A stretch of 64,000 nt of DNA. Source: Agrobacterium sp. RAC06. GTDB lineage: Bacteria > Pseudomonadota > Alphaproteobacteria > Rhizobiales > Rhizobiaceae. This document shows, piece after piece, positions 51,978 to 62,425 of this stretch. Where the stretch lies: NCBI RefSeq assembly GCF_001713475.1, contig NZ_CP016499.1, positions 1,054,001-1,118,000 of the forward strand, in the 5' to 3' direction. Position 1 is the stretch's first letter. Each line of letters opens with the position of its first letter. The notes below the pieces were generated by a model, which worked only from the letters and a program-made list of their open reading frames with translations, was not told the DNA's origin and did no database searches. The translations under genes were made by a program, and so were the position numbers.

Positions 51978-52064
51978 TCAGAGCGCCATCATCAGCAGCG
52001 CCATGCTGGATACGAAAACGGCCATCGAGGCAAATGCAGCAACGTCACGAAGAATTTCGGTCAT
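51978..52064 (-). CDS. 28-residue SOS-controlled membrane micropeptide
   Basis: A 28-codon gene with a short polar start (MTEILRD) and a hydrophobic helix from residue 8 to the end (VAAFASMAVFVSSMALLMM...), ending in the membrane. AAGGAG stands six bases before the ATG. The promoter (52093-52121) carries a perfect LexA box, and a stable hairpin follows the stop, so every part of a real transcription unit is present although the frame is tiny. Size, topology and control recall Caulobacter SidA, a 29-residue SOS-induced peptide that blocks division through FtsW/FtsN. I do not claim sequence homology; a TisB-like depolarising peptide is an alternative. Confidence 0.7.
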   Translation of the reverse strand: MTEILRDVAAFASMAVFVSSMALLMMAL

Positions 52065-52092
52065 TTCTGTCTCCTTGTCCCTTTATGTTTTT

Positions 52093-52121
52093 ATTTTGTT
52101 CCGCTCTTGTTCCAATGTCAA
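52093..52121 (-). promoter_or_regulatory. SOS promoter of the micropeptide, with LexA box
   Basis: On the minus strand TTGACA (52121-52116), 17 bases, CAAAAT (52098-52093). GTTC-CGCTCTT-GTTC on the plus strand (52098-52112) lies in the spacer and touches the -10. The transcription start would be near 52086, giving a 22-base leader. Same layout as at 15422-15458. Confidence 0.78.
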
Positions 52122-52203
52122 CCTAAAAAAACCGCAACCTCGGCGGAACAAATTCCACCGAGGCGCACGGCCATCCGGAAAGAAGACAGAAACTGGAGAG
52201 AGG

Positions 52204-52911
52204 TCAGACCTGGAGTTCGACGACCTTGCCATCGACCAGGGTGACGCAGCGGTCCATCCGGCGGGCGATGTCGTGATTGTGGGTCGCAATCATCGCTGAC
52301 AAACCAGACTGGCGGACCAGTGCTTCGAGCGCCGAGAAGACATAACTTGCCGTCTCGGGATCGAGGTTGCCGGTCGGTTCGTCGGCAAGCAGCACCAGCG
52401 GTGCGTTGGCGACTGCGCGGGCGATCGCCACGCGCTGCTGTTCGCCGCCGGAGAGTTCGGCCGGGCGGTGATCGGCGCGATTGCCGACACGCATATAGTC
52501 GAGAAGCTGCTTGGCGCGTTCGGCGGCCTCCGGCTTGGTGAGTCCGGCGATCAGCTGCGGCATCATCACGTTTTCCAGCGCGGTGAATTCAGGCAGCAGA
52601 TGGTGGAACTGATAGACGAAGCCGATCGACTTTCGGCGAATTGCGGTGCGCTGCTCGTCGCCCAGTTCCTGGCAGGCAACGCCGCCAACCGTCACGTCGC
52701 CGCCATCGGGGTGCTCAAGAAGCCCGGCAACATGCAGAAGCGTAGACTTGCCGGTGCCCGACGGGGCGACCAGCGCCACGGTCTCGCCAGTGCGCAAGGT
52801 AAAGTCCGCACCTTTCAGGATCGAGAGCACTGTTTCGCCCTGACCGTAATGGCGATCGATGCCGGCAAGCGAGAGAACCACGTCTTTTGCCATTGATTTT
52901 GGCATCCTCAT
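52204..52911 (-). CDS. lolD: Lipoprotein-releasing ABC transporter, ATP-binding subunit
   Basis: Drives release of outer-membrane lipoproteins from the inner membrane. 235 residues with Walker [10 protein letters not shown] (about 49-57), signature [20 protein letters not shown], Walker [18 protein letters not shown], and [14 protein letters not shown] for the switch His. The first ATG overlaps the lolC stop as ATGA, so the two are coupled; an in-frame ATG at 52893 is possible. After the gene 139 bases remain before the micropeptide, containing its promoter. Confidence 0.92.
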   Translation of the reverse strand: MRMPKSMAKDVVLSLAGIDRHYGQGETVLSILKGADFTLRTGETVALVAPSGTGKSTLLHVAGLLEHPDGGDVTVGGVACQELGDEQRTAIRRKSIGFVYQFHHLLPEFTALENVMMPQLIAGLTKPEAAERAKQLLDYMRVGNRADHRPAELSGGEQQRVAIARAVANAPLVLLADEPTGNLDPETASYVFSALEALVRQSGLSAMIATHNHDIARRMDRCVTLVDGKVVELQV

Positions 52912-54215
52912 TCGTAACGCAGGGCCTGGACAGGATCCAGGCGCGAGGCCCGCCAGGCCGGGAAGATGGTGGCCATGAAGGACAGGCTGAGCGCCATGAT
53001 GACCACCGAGATGGTCTCACTTGCATTCATGTCCGCCGGCAGCTGGCTCAGGAAATAAAGCTCGGGATCGAAGAGCATCGTTCCCGACACCCAGGAGAAG
53101 AACTGGCGGATGCTTTCGATGTTGAGACACACGACCACACCCATCACGACGCCGGCAAGCGTGCCGGCCGTGCCGATCGCTGCACCCGTCATGAAGAAGA
53201 TGCGCATGATGGCGCCCGATGTCGCGCCCATGGTGCGCAGGATCGCGATGTCGCTCGCCTTGTCCTTCACCAGCATGATCAGACCGGAGATGATGTTGAG
53301 TGCCGCCACGAGAACGATCAGCGTCAGGATCATGAACATGACATTGCGCTCGACCTGGAGCGCCGAGAAGAAGGTCTGGTTGCGCTGGCGCCAGTCGGTC
53401 AGGAAGATCTGGCGGCCGGCGGCTTCCTCGATCAGCGGGCGCAGTTCGTCGACTGCGTCAGGATCCGAAATGAAGAGCTCGATCGACTGCACGATGCCTT
53501 CGACGTTGAAATAGAGCTGCGATTCCTCAAGCGGCATATAGATGATCGACGCATCATATTCCGACATGCCGATCTCGAAGATGGCCGCAACGGGGTAGGA
53601 CTTCACGCGCGGATTGACGCCGAGCGGCGTGATGTCGCCTTCGGGCGAAACCAGCGTAATCGTATCACCGGCGGACAAGCCCAGTTGTGCTGCCATGCGC
53701 GAGCCGATCAGCACACCCTGCCCCGTGGCAAAGCCGACCATGTCGCCCTGTCGGATATTGGAGGAGACGACGGTGAGCTTGGTCAGGTCATCCGGACGGA
53801 TGCCGCGCACCAGCGCACCCGTGCCAGCGCCCTGGCGACCCGAGGCAAGCGTCTGGCCTTCAACCAGCGGCAGCGCCATGGTGACGCCCGGAACGGCAGC
53901 AAAGCGCTCGGCAAGCCCCGCATAATCGGTCAGCGGCTGATCGACGGCTTGAACGATCATGTGGCCATTGATGCCGAGAATGCGCGAGACGAGTTCGGTG
54001 CGGAAGCCGTTCATGACCGCCATGACGATGATCAGCGTCGCCACACCGAGCATTATGCCGATGAAGGAGAAGCCGGCAATGACGGAAATGAAGGCTTCCT
54101 TGCGCCGGGCGCGCAGATAGCGCCAGGCCACCATGCGTTCAAAGCCGGAAAAGGCGCGCGCTGATGCGGCCTTGTCCGTGTCCACCGTCTCTTTGCCAAC
54201 GGCCGTCGTCGCCAT
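52908..54215 (-). CDS. lolC: Lipoprotein-releasing ABC transporter, permease subunit
   Basis: A 435-residue permease of the LolC/LolE family (alphaproteobacteria have a single merged type). Helix 1 is [23 protein letters not shown]; a periplasmic domain of about 230 residues follows; three helices near the C-terminus include [40 protein letters not shown], the hallmark FtsX-like motif. ATG 54215 is used since AAGGAG precedes it. It lies 65 bases downstream of proS, on the same strand. Confidence 0.92.
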   Translation of the reverse strand: MATTAVGKETVDTDKAASARAFSGFERMVAWRYLRARRKEAFISVIAGFSFIGIMLGVATLIIVMAVMNGFRTELVSRILGINGHMIVQAVDQPLTDYAGLAERFAAVPGVTMALPLVEGQTLASGRQGAGTGALVRGIRPDDLTKLTVVSSNIRQGDMVGFATGQGVLIGSRMAAQLGLSAGDTITLVSPEGDITPLGVNPRVKSYPVAAIFEIGMSEYDASIIYMPLEESQLYFNVEGIVQSIELFISDPDAVDELRPLIEEAAGRQIFLTDWRQRNQTFFSALQVERNVMFMILTLIVLVAALNIISGLIMLVKDKASDIAILRTMGATSGAIMRIFFMTGAAIGTAGTLAGVVMGVVVCLNIESIRQFFSWVSGTMLFDPELYFLSQLPADMNASETISVVIMALSLSFMATIFPAWRASRLDPVQALRYE

Positions 54216-54279
54216 GGTTTCTCCTTGCCTCGGGATCAAGTCTCAAGACCCGACCTTGGTTCGGCGTAAGGCTTTTGCC

Positions 54280-55602
54280 TCAGGCCGTCAGCTTGTTGAT
54301 CGCCGCTTCGATCGTCAGCGTCTCACGGGCACCGGTCTTGCGGTCCTTGAGCTCGACTTCGCCGGCAGCAACGGCACGCGGGCCCGCAATGACCTGGACC
54401 GGCACGCCGATCAGATCGGCGGTCGCGAACTTCGTGCCTGCACGATCGTCGGTGTCGTCGTAGAGCACGTCCTTGCCAGCATTCTGCAGCGCGACGTAGA
54501 GGCGGTCGCAGGTCGTGTCGCAAGCCTCGTCACCCGGCTTCATGTTGATGACAACAGCATCGAAGGGCGCGACCGAAGCCGGCCAGATGATTCCGTTCTC
54601 GTCATGCGAGGCTTCGATGATGGCCGGAACAAGGCGCGTCGGGCCGATACCGTAGGAACCCATGTGGACAAGATGCTCCTTGCCGTCGGGCCCTTGCACC
54701 TTGGCGCCCATTGGCTCGGAATATTTGGTGCCGAAATAGAAGATGTGACCGACCTCGATGCCGCGCGCCGAGAGACGATCATTCTCGCCGATGGCGTCAA
54801 AGGCGGCTTCGTCATGCATTTCGGAGGTGGCGGCGTAAACCGAGGTCCACTTGTCAAAAACGGACTGCAGGCCATCGACGCTGTCGAAATCGGTGTCGGC
54901 AGCCGGAATGTCGAAATCGACGAAGCTCTTGTGGCAATAGACTTCAGATTCGCCGGTGTCGGCCAGAATGATGAATTCGTGACTGTGATTGCCGCCGATT
55001 GGGCCGGTGTCGGCGCGCATAGGGATGGCGCGCAGACCGAGGCGATCGAAGGTGCGCAGGTAAGCGACGAACATCTTGTTATAGGAATGGATCGCGTCGG
55101 CCTGGGTCAGGTCGAAGGAATAGGCATCCTTCATCAGGAATTCGCGCGAGCGCATGGTGCCGAAGCGCGGACGGATCTCGTCGCGGAACTTCAGCTGGAT
55201 GTGATACAGGTTGAGCGGCAGGCTCTTGTAGGACTTGACCGACGAGCGGAAGATGTCGGTGATCATTTCCTCATTGGTCGGGCCATAGAGCATCGGACGG
55301 TCCTGCCGGTCGCGAATGCGCAGCATTTCCTTGCCGTAATCCTCGTAACGACCGCTTTCCTGCCAGAGCTCGGCCGACTGCAGTGTCGGCATGGAGAGTT
55401 CGATGGCGCCGGCGCGGTTCTGCTCTTCGCGGATGATGGCGTTGACCTTGTCGAGCACGCGCTTGCCGAGCGGCAGCCAGGAATAGATCCCCTGGCTCTG
55501 CTGGCGGATCATGCCCGTCCGCAGCATCAGGCGGTGGGAAACGATCTCGGCTTCCTTGGGGTTTTCCTTCAGGATCGGCATGAAGTAGCGCGACAGACGC
55601 AT
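54280..55602 (-). CDS. proS: Prolyl-tRNA synthetase, short alphaproteobacterial form
   Basis: Charges tRNA(Pro). 440 residues, well below the 570 of E. coli ProS, because the editing (INS) domain between motifs 2 and 3 is absent, as usual in this group. Class II motifs are seen: [21 protein letters not shown], motif 2 [27 protein letters not shown], and motif 3 in [18 protein letters not shown]. The anticodon-binding domain forms the last 100 residues. Mischarged Ala-tRNA(Pro) must be cleared by a free-standing editing protein elsewhere. Confidence 0.97.
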   Translation of the reverse strand: MRLSRYFMPILKENPKEAEIVSHRLMLRTGMIRQQSQGIYSWLPLGKRVLDKVNAIIREEQNRAGAIELSMPTLQSAELWQESGRYEDYGKEMLRIRDRQDRPMLYGPTNEEMITDIFRSSVKSYKSLPLNLYHIQLKFRDEIRPRFGTMRSREFLMKDAYSFDLTQADAIHSYNKMFVAYLRTFDRLGLRAIPMRADTGPIGGNHSHEFIILADTGESEVYCHKSFVDFDIPAADTDFDSVDGLQSVFDKWTSVYAATSEMHDEAAFDAIGENDRLSARGIEVGHIFYFGTKYSEPMGAKVQGPDGKEHLVHMGSYGIGPTRLVPAIIEASHDENGIIWPASVAPFDAVVINMKPGDEACDTTCDRLYVALQNAGKDVLYDDTDDRAGTKFATADLIGVPVQVIAGPRAVAAGEVELKDRKTGARETLTIEAAINKLTA

Positions 55603-55886
55603 AACGAATTCCAGATGGTTATCGATGCCGCCAAATCAGGCGGAATCAGCGATTGAAACGGGATGTCAGGAAGCGTTCATAGCCGGTTGGACATGAGAAG
55701 AAAACCCGCAAGCGCCGTTCGCTGCCCTCGCCCACAGCCGGCACCTCAAGCGCGCCATTGGGTCGCGCAGGGGACACGTGATTGCGACGTCGAAACCTGA
55801 AAATCAGATCATTCCATGACGCTTATGCGACAAAGCGACATGAGGAATTTTTTTTGGATGGGTGTAACAAATCTGCAAGATTCAGG
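55603..55886. other. Upstream region of proS, no gene seen
   Basis: Holds a small hairpin in the proS leader (CCGCC-TGATTT-GGCGG on the minus strand, about 55630-55645) and otherwise nothing I can assign. A run of eight Ts at about 55849-55856 is not preceded by a stem. The plus-strand sRNA promoter begins at 55887. Confidence 0.5.
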
Positions 55887-55915
55887 GGTGACAAGGGTCA
55901 CTGATTGGGCTAGGT
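55887..55915 (+). promoter_or_regulatory. Promoter of the sRNA
   Basis: GGTGAC (55887-55892), exactly 17 bases, CTAGGT (55910-55915), a fair match to CTTGAC-N17-CTATAT. Transcription would begin near 55922. Confidence 0.6.
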
Positions 55916-55921
55916 TCAGCC

Positions 55922-56068
55922 CATAAAAGAGGCAGGGAGTACAAATCTTTGCCACACTCGCGGTCAAGTCTTGGGAGGATCAGATCTAGGCGCGCCCGTT
56001 CGCAGCCCCTTAATTGGTGAAGGATCACGCGAAGCTTCGAACAAGGTCTTTTGACCTTGTTTTTTTTT
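55922..56068 (+). ncRNA. Trans-acting sRNA, probable alpha-r9 (Smr9C) family
   Basis: An orphan transcription unit of about 147 bases with its own promoter and a textbook terminator, and no protein frame with a ribosome site. It lies between proS and a DUF1467 gene on the opposite strand. As I recall, the S. meliloti Smr9C sRNA, founder of the alpha-r9 family, sits in the matching interval beside proS and has a similar length. The assignment rests on position, size and structure, not on an alignment. An unpaired-looking TTGGGAGGATC segment (about 55974-55984) may interact with other RNAs or mimic a ribosome site. Confidence 0.72.
56041..56068 (+). terminator. sRNA terminator
   Basis: ACAAGGTC (56041-56048), loop TTTT, GACCTTGT (56053-56060), then eight more Ts to 56068. 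A strong plus-strand terminator with no plus-strand protein gene before it, which is what exposes the sRNA. Confidence 0.93.
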
Positions 56069-56105
56069 GCCTAGTCGACGGAATGGGCGCGATGAGAGGC
56101 GCCGA

Positions 56106-56384
56106 TCAGCCTTGCGGCTCAACGCCCGGCATGATGACCGGCAGATCGTTGAAGCTGATGCCAAAATAAGTGCCGGCGACATACCAGGCGCCATAGATCA
56201 GTGCAGAGACGATGGAAGTGGTCAGGAAGATGCGCGCCGCGCGGAAGCGGGTGGGAGCACTGGCCACGGTTCCCGGCACGACGTTCTGATCCTCGTCCTG
56301 GGTGCGAAGGCCGATAGGCAGCACCGCAAACAGCACCAGCCACCAGATCACAAAATAGACCGCCAGTCCCGACAGGATCGCCAT
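56106..56384 (-). CDS. DUF1467 two-helix membrane protein
   Basis: A 92-residue membrane protein: ILSGLAVYFVIWWLVLFAVLPIGLRTQDE is the DUF1467 opening, ending at a conserved acidic turn, and TTSIVSALIYGAWYVAGTYFG is the second helix. It is part of the conserved alphaproteobacterial string mce-DUF1467-proS. Function unknown. ATG 56384 is used, with GGAG nine bases upstream. Confidence 0.92.
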   Translation of the reverse strand: MAILSGLAVYFVIWWLVLFAVLPIGLRTQDEDQNVVPGTVASAPTRFRAARIFLTTSIVSALIYGAWYVAGTYFGISFNDLPVIMPGVEPQG

Positions 56385-56539
56385 GATGTTTCGCTCCAGA
56401 CATGAGATGGCGCCAAACGTTACGCCTGCGCCGCTCTTTCTCTCCCTATAATCGCGGAAGCTCCCGGGCACAAAGACAAAAGCGTCGCAGGCCCGTCCGA
56501 GCCGCGATCAACAAGACTTCATCGGTTCGTGAATGGGCC

Positions 56540-56944
56540 TCAGACCTGTTCGAGCTCGATCAGGGTGCCGAAGAAATCCTTGGGATGCAGAAACAGGACC
56601 GGCTTGCCATGGGCGCCGATCTTCGGCTCGCCACTGCCGAGTACACGAGCTCCGGTTGCTGAGAGCTGGTCGCGGGCGGCAAGGATATCGGCGACCTCGT
56701 AGCAGATGTGGTGCATGCCGCCCGAGGGAGCCTTCTCAAGGAAGGCAGCAATCGGCGAATTCTCGCCAAGCGGTTCGAGAAGTTCGACCTTGGTGTTCTC
56801 GAGTTCGACGAAAACGACGGTCACACCATGCTCGGGAAGCGCCTGTGCCTGGGACACCTTGGCGCCGAGCGTATCACGATAACTCGCGGTCGCGGCCGTG
56901 AGATCCGGAACGGCGATGGCGATGTGATTGACGCGGCCGAGCAT
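56540..56944 (-). CDS. mce: Methylmalonyl-CoA epimerase
   Basis: A 134-residue VOC-fold enzyme that interconverts the two methylmalonyl-CoA epimers in propionate breakdown. NHIAIAVPDLTAATASYRDTLGAKV opens with the metal-binding His; EHGVTVVFVELENTKVELLEPLG and GGMHHICYEVADI carry further ligands; VLFLHPKDFFGTLIELEQV gives the last Glu. It lies 55 bases upstream of the RNase J gene. Standard member. Confidence 0.94.
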   Translation of the reverse strand: MLGRVNHIAIAVPDLTAATASYRDTLGAKVSQAQALPEHGVTVVFVELENTKVELLEPLGENSPIAAFLEKAPSGGMHHICYEVADILAARDQLSATGARVLGSGEPKIGAHGKPVLFLHPKDFFGTLIELEQV

Positions 56945-56999
56945 GTCTTCCTCCAGTCGTTGCGGGCAAAGATTAGGTCATCCCTGCCCGCCTCGTCCC

Positions 57000-58667
57000 T
57001 CAGACTTTGGTCAGGAACACCGTGACGATCGGCTTCTTGCCCCAGACTTCGTTGGCAGTCGAGCGCACCGCGCGGCGGATGGACTCGCGAACAGTATCGA
57101 GATCCTTGCGACGGCTGCGCGGAATGCTTTCCACCGCTCCGAGAACGGCATCGTAAAGCGTATCCTCCATCAGTTCTCCCTCATGGTCGACTTCCGGAAG
57201 GCCGAAAGCCACGACATCGGGATCACCAAGGAAATCGAAGCGACTGTCGAGAAGCACACTGACGGCAACATGGCCGACATAGGAGAGCTTCTTGCGATCG
57301 GCGATACCCATTTCCTCGATGTCGCCGACGAGTTTGCCGTCCTTGTAGACGCGGCCGAAGGGTGCCTGATCGATGACTTCGGCAGGGCCCGGCGCGATGC
57401 GCAGCATGTCGCCATTGCGGACACGCGGTACGGTCGGGATGCCGGCCTGAAGCGCCAGTTCCTTCTGGGCGACCAGATGGGCGGCCTCACCATGAACGGG
57501 CACGAGGATCTGCGGACGGACCCACTCGTACATCTTGAGCAGTTCGTTGCGGCGCGGATGGCCCGAAACGTGGACAAGTGCGTCACTGTCGGTGACGATG
57601 TGGACGCCCTGCTCGATCAGACCGTTCTTGATTTCGAGGATGGCTTTCTCGTTGCCTGGAATGGCGCGCGAGGAGAACACGACCGTGTCGCCTTTCGTCA
57701 GCGCCACGTTGCGCATCTCGTCACGCGAGAGCTTGGCGAGTGCTGCGCGCGGCTCGCCCTGGCTACCGGTGAGGATAACGACGATCTTGTCGCGCGGGAT
57801 GAAACCATATTCGTCTTCGGCAATGAAGGGCTTGATGCCCTGCATGATGCCGATGTCATCGGCGACCGCCGTTACGCGCTTCAGCGAACTGCCGAGCAGC
57901 AGGACTTCGCGGCCGGCCGCTTCCGCCGCCTGGGCGATCGAGCGGATACGACCGACATTCGAGGAAAAGGTGGTGATTGCCACACGGCCTTCCGCAGCTT
58001 CGATGATCTTCTGCAAACCTGCCGAAACCTCCTCCTCGGAGGGCGAAACACCATCACGCATGGCATTGGTCGAATCGCAGAACATCGCCAGCACGCCCTC
58101 GTCGCCGACGGCACGGAAGCGCTCTTCGTCGGTCAGTGGGCCGAGCGAGGGATTGTGGTCGATTTTCCAGTCACCCGTATGGATGAGATTGCCGAGCGGC
58201 GTGCGGATGACGAGCGACATCGGCTCAGGGATCGAGTGGTTCACGCCGATCGCTTCAATTTCGAACGGGCCAACATTGATCCGGTCGCCCTGCTTGAAGG
58301 GCGTGATCGGGATCTCGGCGCGCGAGCCCTCATAGTCGCGCTTGGCTTCGAGCATGCCGGCCGTGAAGCGCGAGGCATAGACAGGCACATTGAGGCCTGG
58401 CCACAGATCGTTCAGTGCACCGTAATGGTCTTCATGGGCATGGGTGATGATGATGCCCTTGAGGTTCTTCTTCTGCTTCTTGATGAAACTGATATCGGGC
58501 AGCACGAGATCGACACCCGGCAGATCCGGCCCGGCGAATGTCACGCCGCAGTCGACCATGATCCACTGGCGATTGGACGGCGGACCATAGCCGTACAATG
58601 CGAGGTTCATGCCGATTTCACCCACGCCGCCCAGCGGCAGGAAAACCAGTTCGTCGTTATTGGCCAT
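57000..58667 (-). CDS. rnj: Ribonuclease J
   Basis: A 555-residue metallo-beta-lactamase/beta-CASP nuclease with 5'-3' exo- and endonuclease activity, which in rhizobia matures 16S and other RNAs alongside RNase E. Metal motif ITHAHEDHYGAL (H76, H78, D80, H81), then HTGDWKID, CDSTNAMRDG, VVILTGSQGEPRAALAKL and HVSGHPRRNELLKMYEWVRPQILVPVHGE (beta-CASP motifs). It sits between birA and mce on the same strand, a conserved order. Confidence 0.94.
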   Translation of the reverse strand: MANNDELVFLPLGGVGEIGMNLALYGYGPPSNRQWIMVDCGVTFAGPDLPGVDLVLPDISFIKKQKKNLKGIIITHAHEDHYGALNDLWPGLNVPVYASRFTAGMLEAKRDYEGSRAEIPITPFKQGDRINVGPFEIEAIGVNHSIPEPMSLVIRTPLGNLIHTGDWKIDHNPSLGPLTDEERFRAVGDEGVLAMFCDSTNAMRDGVSPSEEEVSAGLQKIIEAAEGRVAITTFSSNVGRIRSIAQAAEAAGREVLLLGSSLKRVTAVADDIGIMQGIKPFIAEDEYGFIPRDKIVVILTGSQGEPRAALAKLSRDEMRNVALTKGDTVVFSSRAIPGNEKAILEIKNGLIEQGVHIVTDSDALVHVSGHPRRNELLKMYEWVRPQILVPVHGEAAHLVAQKELALQAGIPTVPRVRNGDMLRIAPGPAEVIDQAPFGRVYKDGKLVGDIEEMGIADRKKLSYVGHVAVSVLLDSRFDFLGDPDVVAFGLPEVDHEGELMEDTLYDAVLGAVESIPRSRRKDLDTVRESIRRAVRSTANEVWGKKPIVTVFLTKV

Positions 58668-58685
58668 TCTCAGTTCCGATCCAGT

Positions 58686-59453
58686 CTACCCGAAAAACAC
58701 ATCTCCGGCGGCAACCGACATCATTCTGTCGGAGCCCCGGTCGAGCAACAAAATTCCCTTATCATCGATTCCGGAAAAGATACCGGAAATCGAGCGGTCA
58801 GGGAGGTTCACAGTTATTTTCTCGCCGATGCCACAGGCGACGCAACGCCAGCGCCGCACGATCTCGGCGATCCCCCTGCCCTCGTCCCAGACGTAAAGAG
58901 CCTCTGACATCTCGACGAACAGATGGGCGAAGAACTCCGGCGGCGAAATCGAAACGCCCTGATCGGCAAGCGAGGTCACCGGATAAAGCGTCAGGTCAGG
59001 ACGGTGGGCGATATTGATGCCGATCCCGATGGCAAGTGCCATGCGGCCATCGGCGATACGTTCCGCCTCGAGCAATATTCCTGACGTCTTCTTACGACCG
59101 ATCAGTACGTCGTTCGGCCATTTGATCTCGACGGGTTCGCCGCCCGGCGGCATCACCGCCTGTACAGCGGCATGAACGGCCAGCGCCACGGCAAGCGGCA
59201 GCGATCCCAGTTGTTCGGCCGGTGCTGGATCCATCAGCAGAAGGGTCGAATAGAGATTGCCACGCTCGGACACCCATGGCCGGCCGCGGCGGCCGCGGCC
59301 ACCGGTCTGGCGCTCGGCCGTCAACCACAGAAAACCGGAATCGCCCGCGCGAGCGCGGGCGAATGCTTCCGTATTGGTGGACGAGACTTCGTCGAGGGAT
59401 TCGTGCCGGAAGTCGTCGAGCGAAATCCGGCGCGGTCTACCGAGGCTGGTCAA
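58686..59453 (-). CDS. birA: Biotin-protein ligase
   Basis: Attaches biotin to the carrier Lys of AccB and other biotin enzymes. 255 residues without the N-terminal DNA-binding domain of E. coli BirA, so it is a ligase only, not a repressor. Motifs are [22 protein letters not shown] (biotinyl-AMP loop), [20 protein letters not shown] and GIGINIAH. The ATG overlaps the nuoN stop by four bases, so it is the tail of the nuo operon, as in other rhizobia. Confidence 0.95.
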   Translation of the reverse strand: MTSLGRPRRISLDDFRHESLDEVSSTNTEAFARARAGDSGFLWLTAERQTGGRGRRGRPWVSERGNLYSTLLLMDPAPAEQLGSLPLAVALAVHAAVQAVMPPGGEPVEIKWPNDVLIGRKKTSGILLEAERIADGRMALAIGIGINIAHRPDLTLYPVTSLADQGVSISPPEFFAHLFVEMSEALYVWDEGRGIAEIVRRWRCVACGIGEKITVNLPDRSISGIFSGIDDKGILLLDRGSDRMMSVAAGDVFFG

Positions 59454-60895
59454 TTAAACAACGTCTTTGCAGCTGCTTCCGCCGCGGTCCCGAGCGGACC
59501 GCCGAAGAGGACGTAACCGACCACAAAGAAGCCGGAGAGACCGAAGACGAGGCGCAGCTCGATAGACGTGCGGGCGAATTCACCCTTGGCTTCGTCGAAC
59601 CACATGACCTTGATGATGCGCAGGTAGTAATAGGCGCCGATGACCGAGGCCAGAACACCGATGATCGCAAGCGCATAGAGCTTGGCTTCGATGGCAGCCA
59701 CGAAGACGAAGTACTTGGCGAAGAAGCCTGCGAGCGGCGGAATGCCGGCGAGCGAGAACATCAGCGCGGTCAACACGAAGGCCATGAACGGCCGCGTGGT
59801 CGACAGGCCAGCGAGATCGTCGATGTTCTCGACATTGCCGCCTTCCTTCTGGCGCATCGCCATGATGCAGGCAAAGGTGCCGAGCGTCATCACCAGATAG
59901 ATCATCATGTAGAGCAGAACGCCGGCGACGCCGGTGTCATTGCCGGCGGCGAGACCGACCAGCGCATAACCCATGTGACCGATGGAGGAATAAGCCATCA
60001 GTCGCTTGATGTTCTTCTGGCCGATCGCGGCGACCGAACCCAGGACCATCGATGCAATCGCGATGAAGACGACAATCTGCTGCCACTCGGCGAAGATCGG
60101 CAAGAAAGCGTCGATGACGATGCGCACGAAGATCGCCATGGCACCGATCTTCGGGGCCGCGGCGAGGAAGGCGGTGACCGGGGTCGGAGCGCCCTCGTAA
60201 ACGTCTGGCGTCCACATGTGGAACGGAACGGCGGAGATCTTGAAGGCAAGGCCGGCGAGAACGAACACAAGGCCGAAGATCAGACCGAGCGACGGTTCGC
60301 CCTGCGACAGAACGGCGGCAATCTCGTCGAAGCCGGTATTGCCGGTGAAACCATAGACCAGCGACATGCCGTAGAGCAGCATGCCCGACGAGAGCGCGCC
60401 AAGCACGAAGTACTTGAGGCCGGCTTCAGTCGAACGCAGGCTGTCACGGTTGATGGCAGCGACGACATAGAGCGCCAGCGACATCAGTTCGAGGCCGAGA
60501 TAAAGGGCGATCAGGTCATTGGCCGAGATCAGCAGCATGACGCCGAGGGTCGCGAGCACGAGCAGGACCGGGAATTCGAACTTGTCGAGGTGGTCGTAGC
60601 GGGCATGACCGACCGCCATAATCATCGCCGTCACCGAACCGATCAGGGCGAGGATCTTCATGAACTTGGCGTAGCCGTCAGCGAGATAGGCGCCATTGAA
60701 GGCCTCTCCTTCCGCGCCGGAGAAGACCAGCCAGGCACCCGAGAAGATCAGCAGCGCGATCGCCAGTCCCGTGACGACACTGTTCGACTTCTCGCCCGAA
60801 AACACGCCGATCATGAGCAGCACCATGGCGCCCACGGCCAGGATCAATTCCGGCGTGACCAGATGCAGGCTAGCAATGAGAGTTTCAACGGTCAT
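59450..60895 (-). CDS. nuoN: NADH-quinone oxidoreductase subunit N
   Basis: Antiporter-like proton-pumping subunit of complex I, 481 residues and about fourteen helices. [19 protein letters not shown] contains the helix-5 Glu, and [54 protein letters not shown] and [13 protein letters not shown] are characteristic. ATG 60895 is preferred to TTG 60901. It follows nuoM by 18 bases and overlaps birA. Confidence 0.96.
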   Translation of the reverse strand: MTVETLIASLHLVTPELILAVGAMVLLMIGVFSGEKSNSVVTGLAIALLIFSGAWLVFSGAEGEAFNGAYLADGYAKFMKILALIGSVTAMIMAVGHARYDHLDKFEFPVLLVLATLGVMLLISANDLIALYLGLELMSLALYVVAAINRDSLRSTEAGLKYFVLGALSSGMLLYGMSLVYGFTGNTGFDEIAAVLSQGEPSLGLIFGLVFVLAGLAFKISAVPFHMWTPDVYEGAPTPVTAFLAAAPKIGAMAIFVRIVIDAFLPIFAEWQQIVVFIAIASMVLGSVAAIGQKNIKRLMAYSSIGHMGYALVGLAAGNDTGVAGVLLYMMIYLVMTLGTFACIMAMRQKEGGNVENIDDLAGLSTTRPFMAFVLTALMFSLAGIPPLAGFFAKYFVFVAAIEAKLYALAIIGVLASVIGAYYYLRIIKVMWFDEAKGEFARTSIELRLVFGLSGFFVVGYVLFGGPLGTAAEAAAKTLFN

Positions 60896-60913
60896 GTCCA
60901 AAGGATCCTGTCG

Positions 60914-62425
60914 TCAGTTCGCAATCAGCGCCAAGGACTGGGCTGCTTGCAAGGCTGCGGAGTAGTTGTTCACCAGATTGTCGACGGAGGCGGCTGTCGC
61001 ATCGAGGATGGGAGCCGGATAGACGCCGAAGAAGATGGTGAGGGCGATCAGCGGATAAAGGGTCAGCTTTTCGCGGGTGGAAAGGTCGAGCATGCTCTTC
61101 AGGCTCTCCTTTTCGAGCGCACCGAAGACGACCCGGCGATAGAGCCAGAGCGCATAGGCTGCCGAAAGGATGACGCCGGTTGCGGCAAACAGAGCGACCC
61201 AGGTGTTGACGCGGAACACGCCGATCAGGGTCAGGAACTCGCCGACGAAGCCCGAGGTGCCCGGCAGGCCGACATTGGCCATGGTGAAGACCATGAAGGC
61301 GAGCGCGTATTTCGGCATGTTGTTGACCAGACCACCATAGGCCGCGATCTCGCGGGTATGGAGACGGTCGTAGATCACGCCGACGCAGAGGAAGAGCGCG
61401 CCGGAGACAAAGCCGTGGCTGATCATCTGGAAGATCGCACCCTGTACGCCCTGCTGGTTGGCGGCGAAGATACCCATGGTGACGTAGCCCATGTGCGCGA
61501 CCGAGGAATAGGCGATCAGCTTCTTCATGTCTTCCTGCATCATCGCGACCAGCGAGGTGTAGATGATGGCAATCACGGACAGCGTGAAGACGAAGGGCGC
61601 GAAGAAGTCGGATGCCAGCGGGAACATCGGCAGCGAGAAGCGCAGGAAGCCGTAGCCGCCAAGCTTCAGGAGGATGCCGGCGAGGATCACGGAGCCTGCC
61701 GTCGGTGCTTGAACGTGCGCATCCGGCAGCCAGGTATGCACAGGCCACATAGGCATCTTCACCGCGAAGGAAGCGAAGAAAGCAAGCCATAGCCAGGTCT
61801 GCATCTGCGGCGGGAAATCGTGCTGCAGAAGCGCTGCGATGTCAGTCGTGCCGGCATCCCAGTACATTGCCATGATGGCGAGCAGCATCAGCACCGAGCC
61901 GAGCAGCGTGTAGAGGAAGAACTTGTAGGATGCGTAGACGCGATCCTTGCCACCCCAGACACCGATGATGATGAACATCGGGATGAGGCCGGCTTCGAAG
62001 AAGACGTAGAAGAGCACGATGTCGAGCGACACGAAGACGCCGATCATCAGGGTCTCGAGCACCAGGAAGGCGATCATGTATTCCTTCAGGCGCTTCTCGA
62101 CCGAGGTCCAGCTCGCAAGAATGCAGAAGGGCATGAGCAGCGTCGTCAGGATGACGAACAGCATCGAGATGCCGTCGACGCCGACGTGGTAGGAGATGCC
62201 GGTACCAAGCCAGGCATGCTTCTCCACCATCTGGAAGCCGGTGTTCGAATTGTCGAAGTTGATCCAGATGAAGAGCGACACGACGAAGGTGAAGACCGTC
62301 GTCAGCAGCGAAACGTTCAGGATGTTGCGGCGGCCGAGAGAAGTATCACCACGGGTCAGCAGAAGCAGAGCCACGCCGACCAGAGGAAGGAAGGTGACCG
62401 TCGAGAGAATGGGCCAATCGGTCAT
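60914..62425 (-). CDS. nuoM: NADH-quinone oxidoreductase subunit M
   Basis: Second antiporter-like proton-pumping subunit, 503 residues. [21 protein letters not shown] holds the helix-5 Glu, and [41 protein letters not shown] the helix 7-8 signature with the Lys. [24 protein letters not shown] follows. Its start codon shares one base with the nuoL stop (TGATG), so they are coupled. No missing key residue noticed. Confidence 0.97.
   Translation of the reverse strand: MTDWPILSTVTFLPLVGVALLLLTRGDTSLGRRNILNVSLLTTVFTFVVSLFIWINFDNSNTGFQMVEKHAWLGTGISYHVGVDGISMLFVILTTLLMPFCILASWTSVEKRLKEYMIAFLVLETLMIGVFVSLDIVLFYVFFEAGLIPMFIIIGVWGGKDRVYASYKFFLYTLLGSVLMLLAIMAMYWDAGTTDIAALLQHDFPPQMQTWLWLAFFASFAVKMPMWPVHTWLPDAHVQAPTAGSVILAGILLKLGGYGFLRFSLPMFPLASDFFAPFVFTLSVIAIIYTSLVAMMQEDMKKLIAYSSVAHMGYVTMGIFAANQQGVQGAIFQMISHGFVSGALFLCVGVIYDRLHTREIAAYGGLVNNMPKYALAFMVFTMANVGLPGTSGFVGEFLTLIGVFRVNTWVALFAATGVILSAAYALWLYRRVVFGALEKESLKSMLDLSTREKLTLYPLIALTIFFGVYPAPILDATAASVDNLVNNYSAALQAAQSLALIAN

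Noticed and set aside
56928..58907. A plus-strand open frame of 659 codons
   Set aside because: Antisense to the RNase J gene; composition of a shadow frame.
59222..61792. A plus-strand open frame of 856 codons
   Set aside because: It runs antisense to birA, nuoN and nuoM, is Asp/Glu/His/Arg-rich with no domain, and is a product of the codon bias of those genes.
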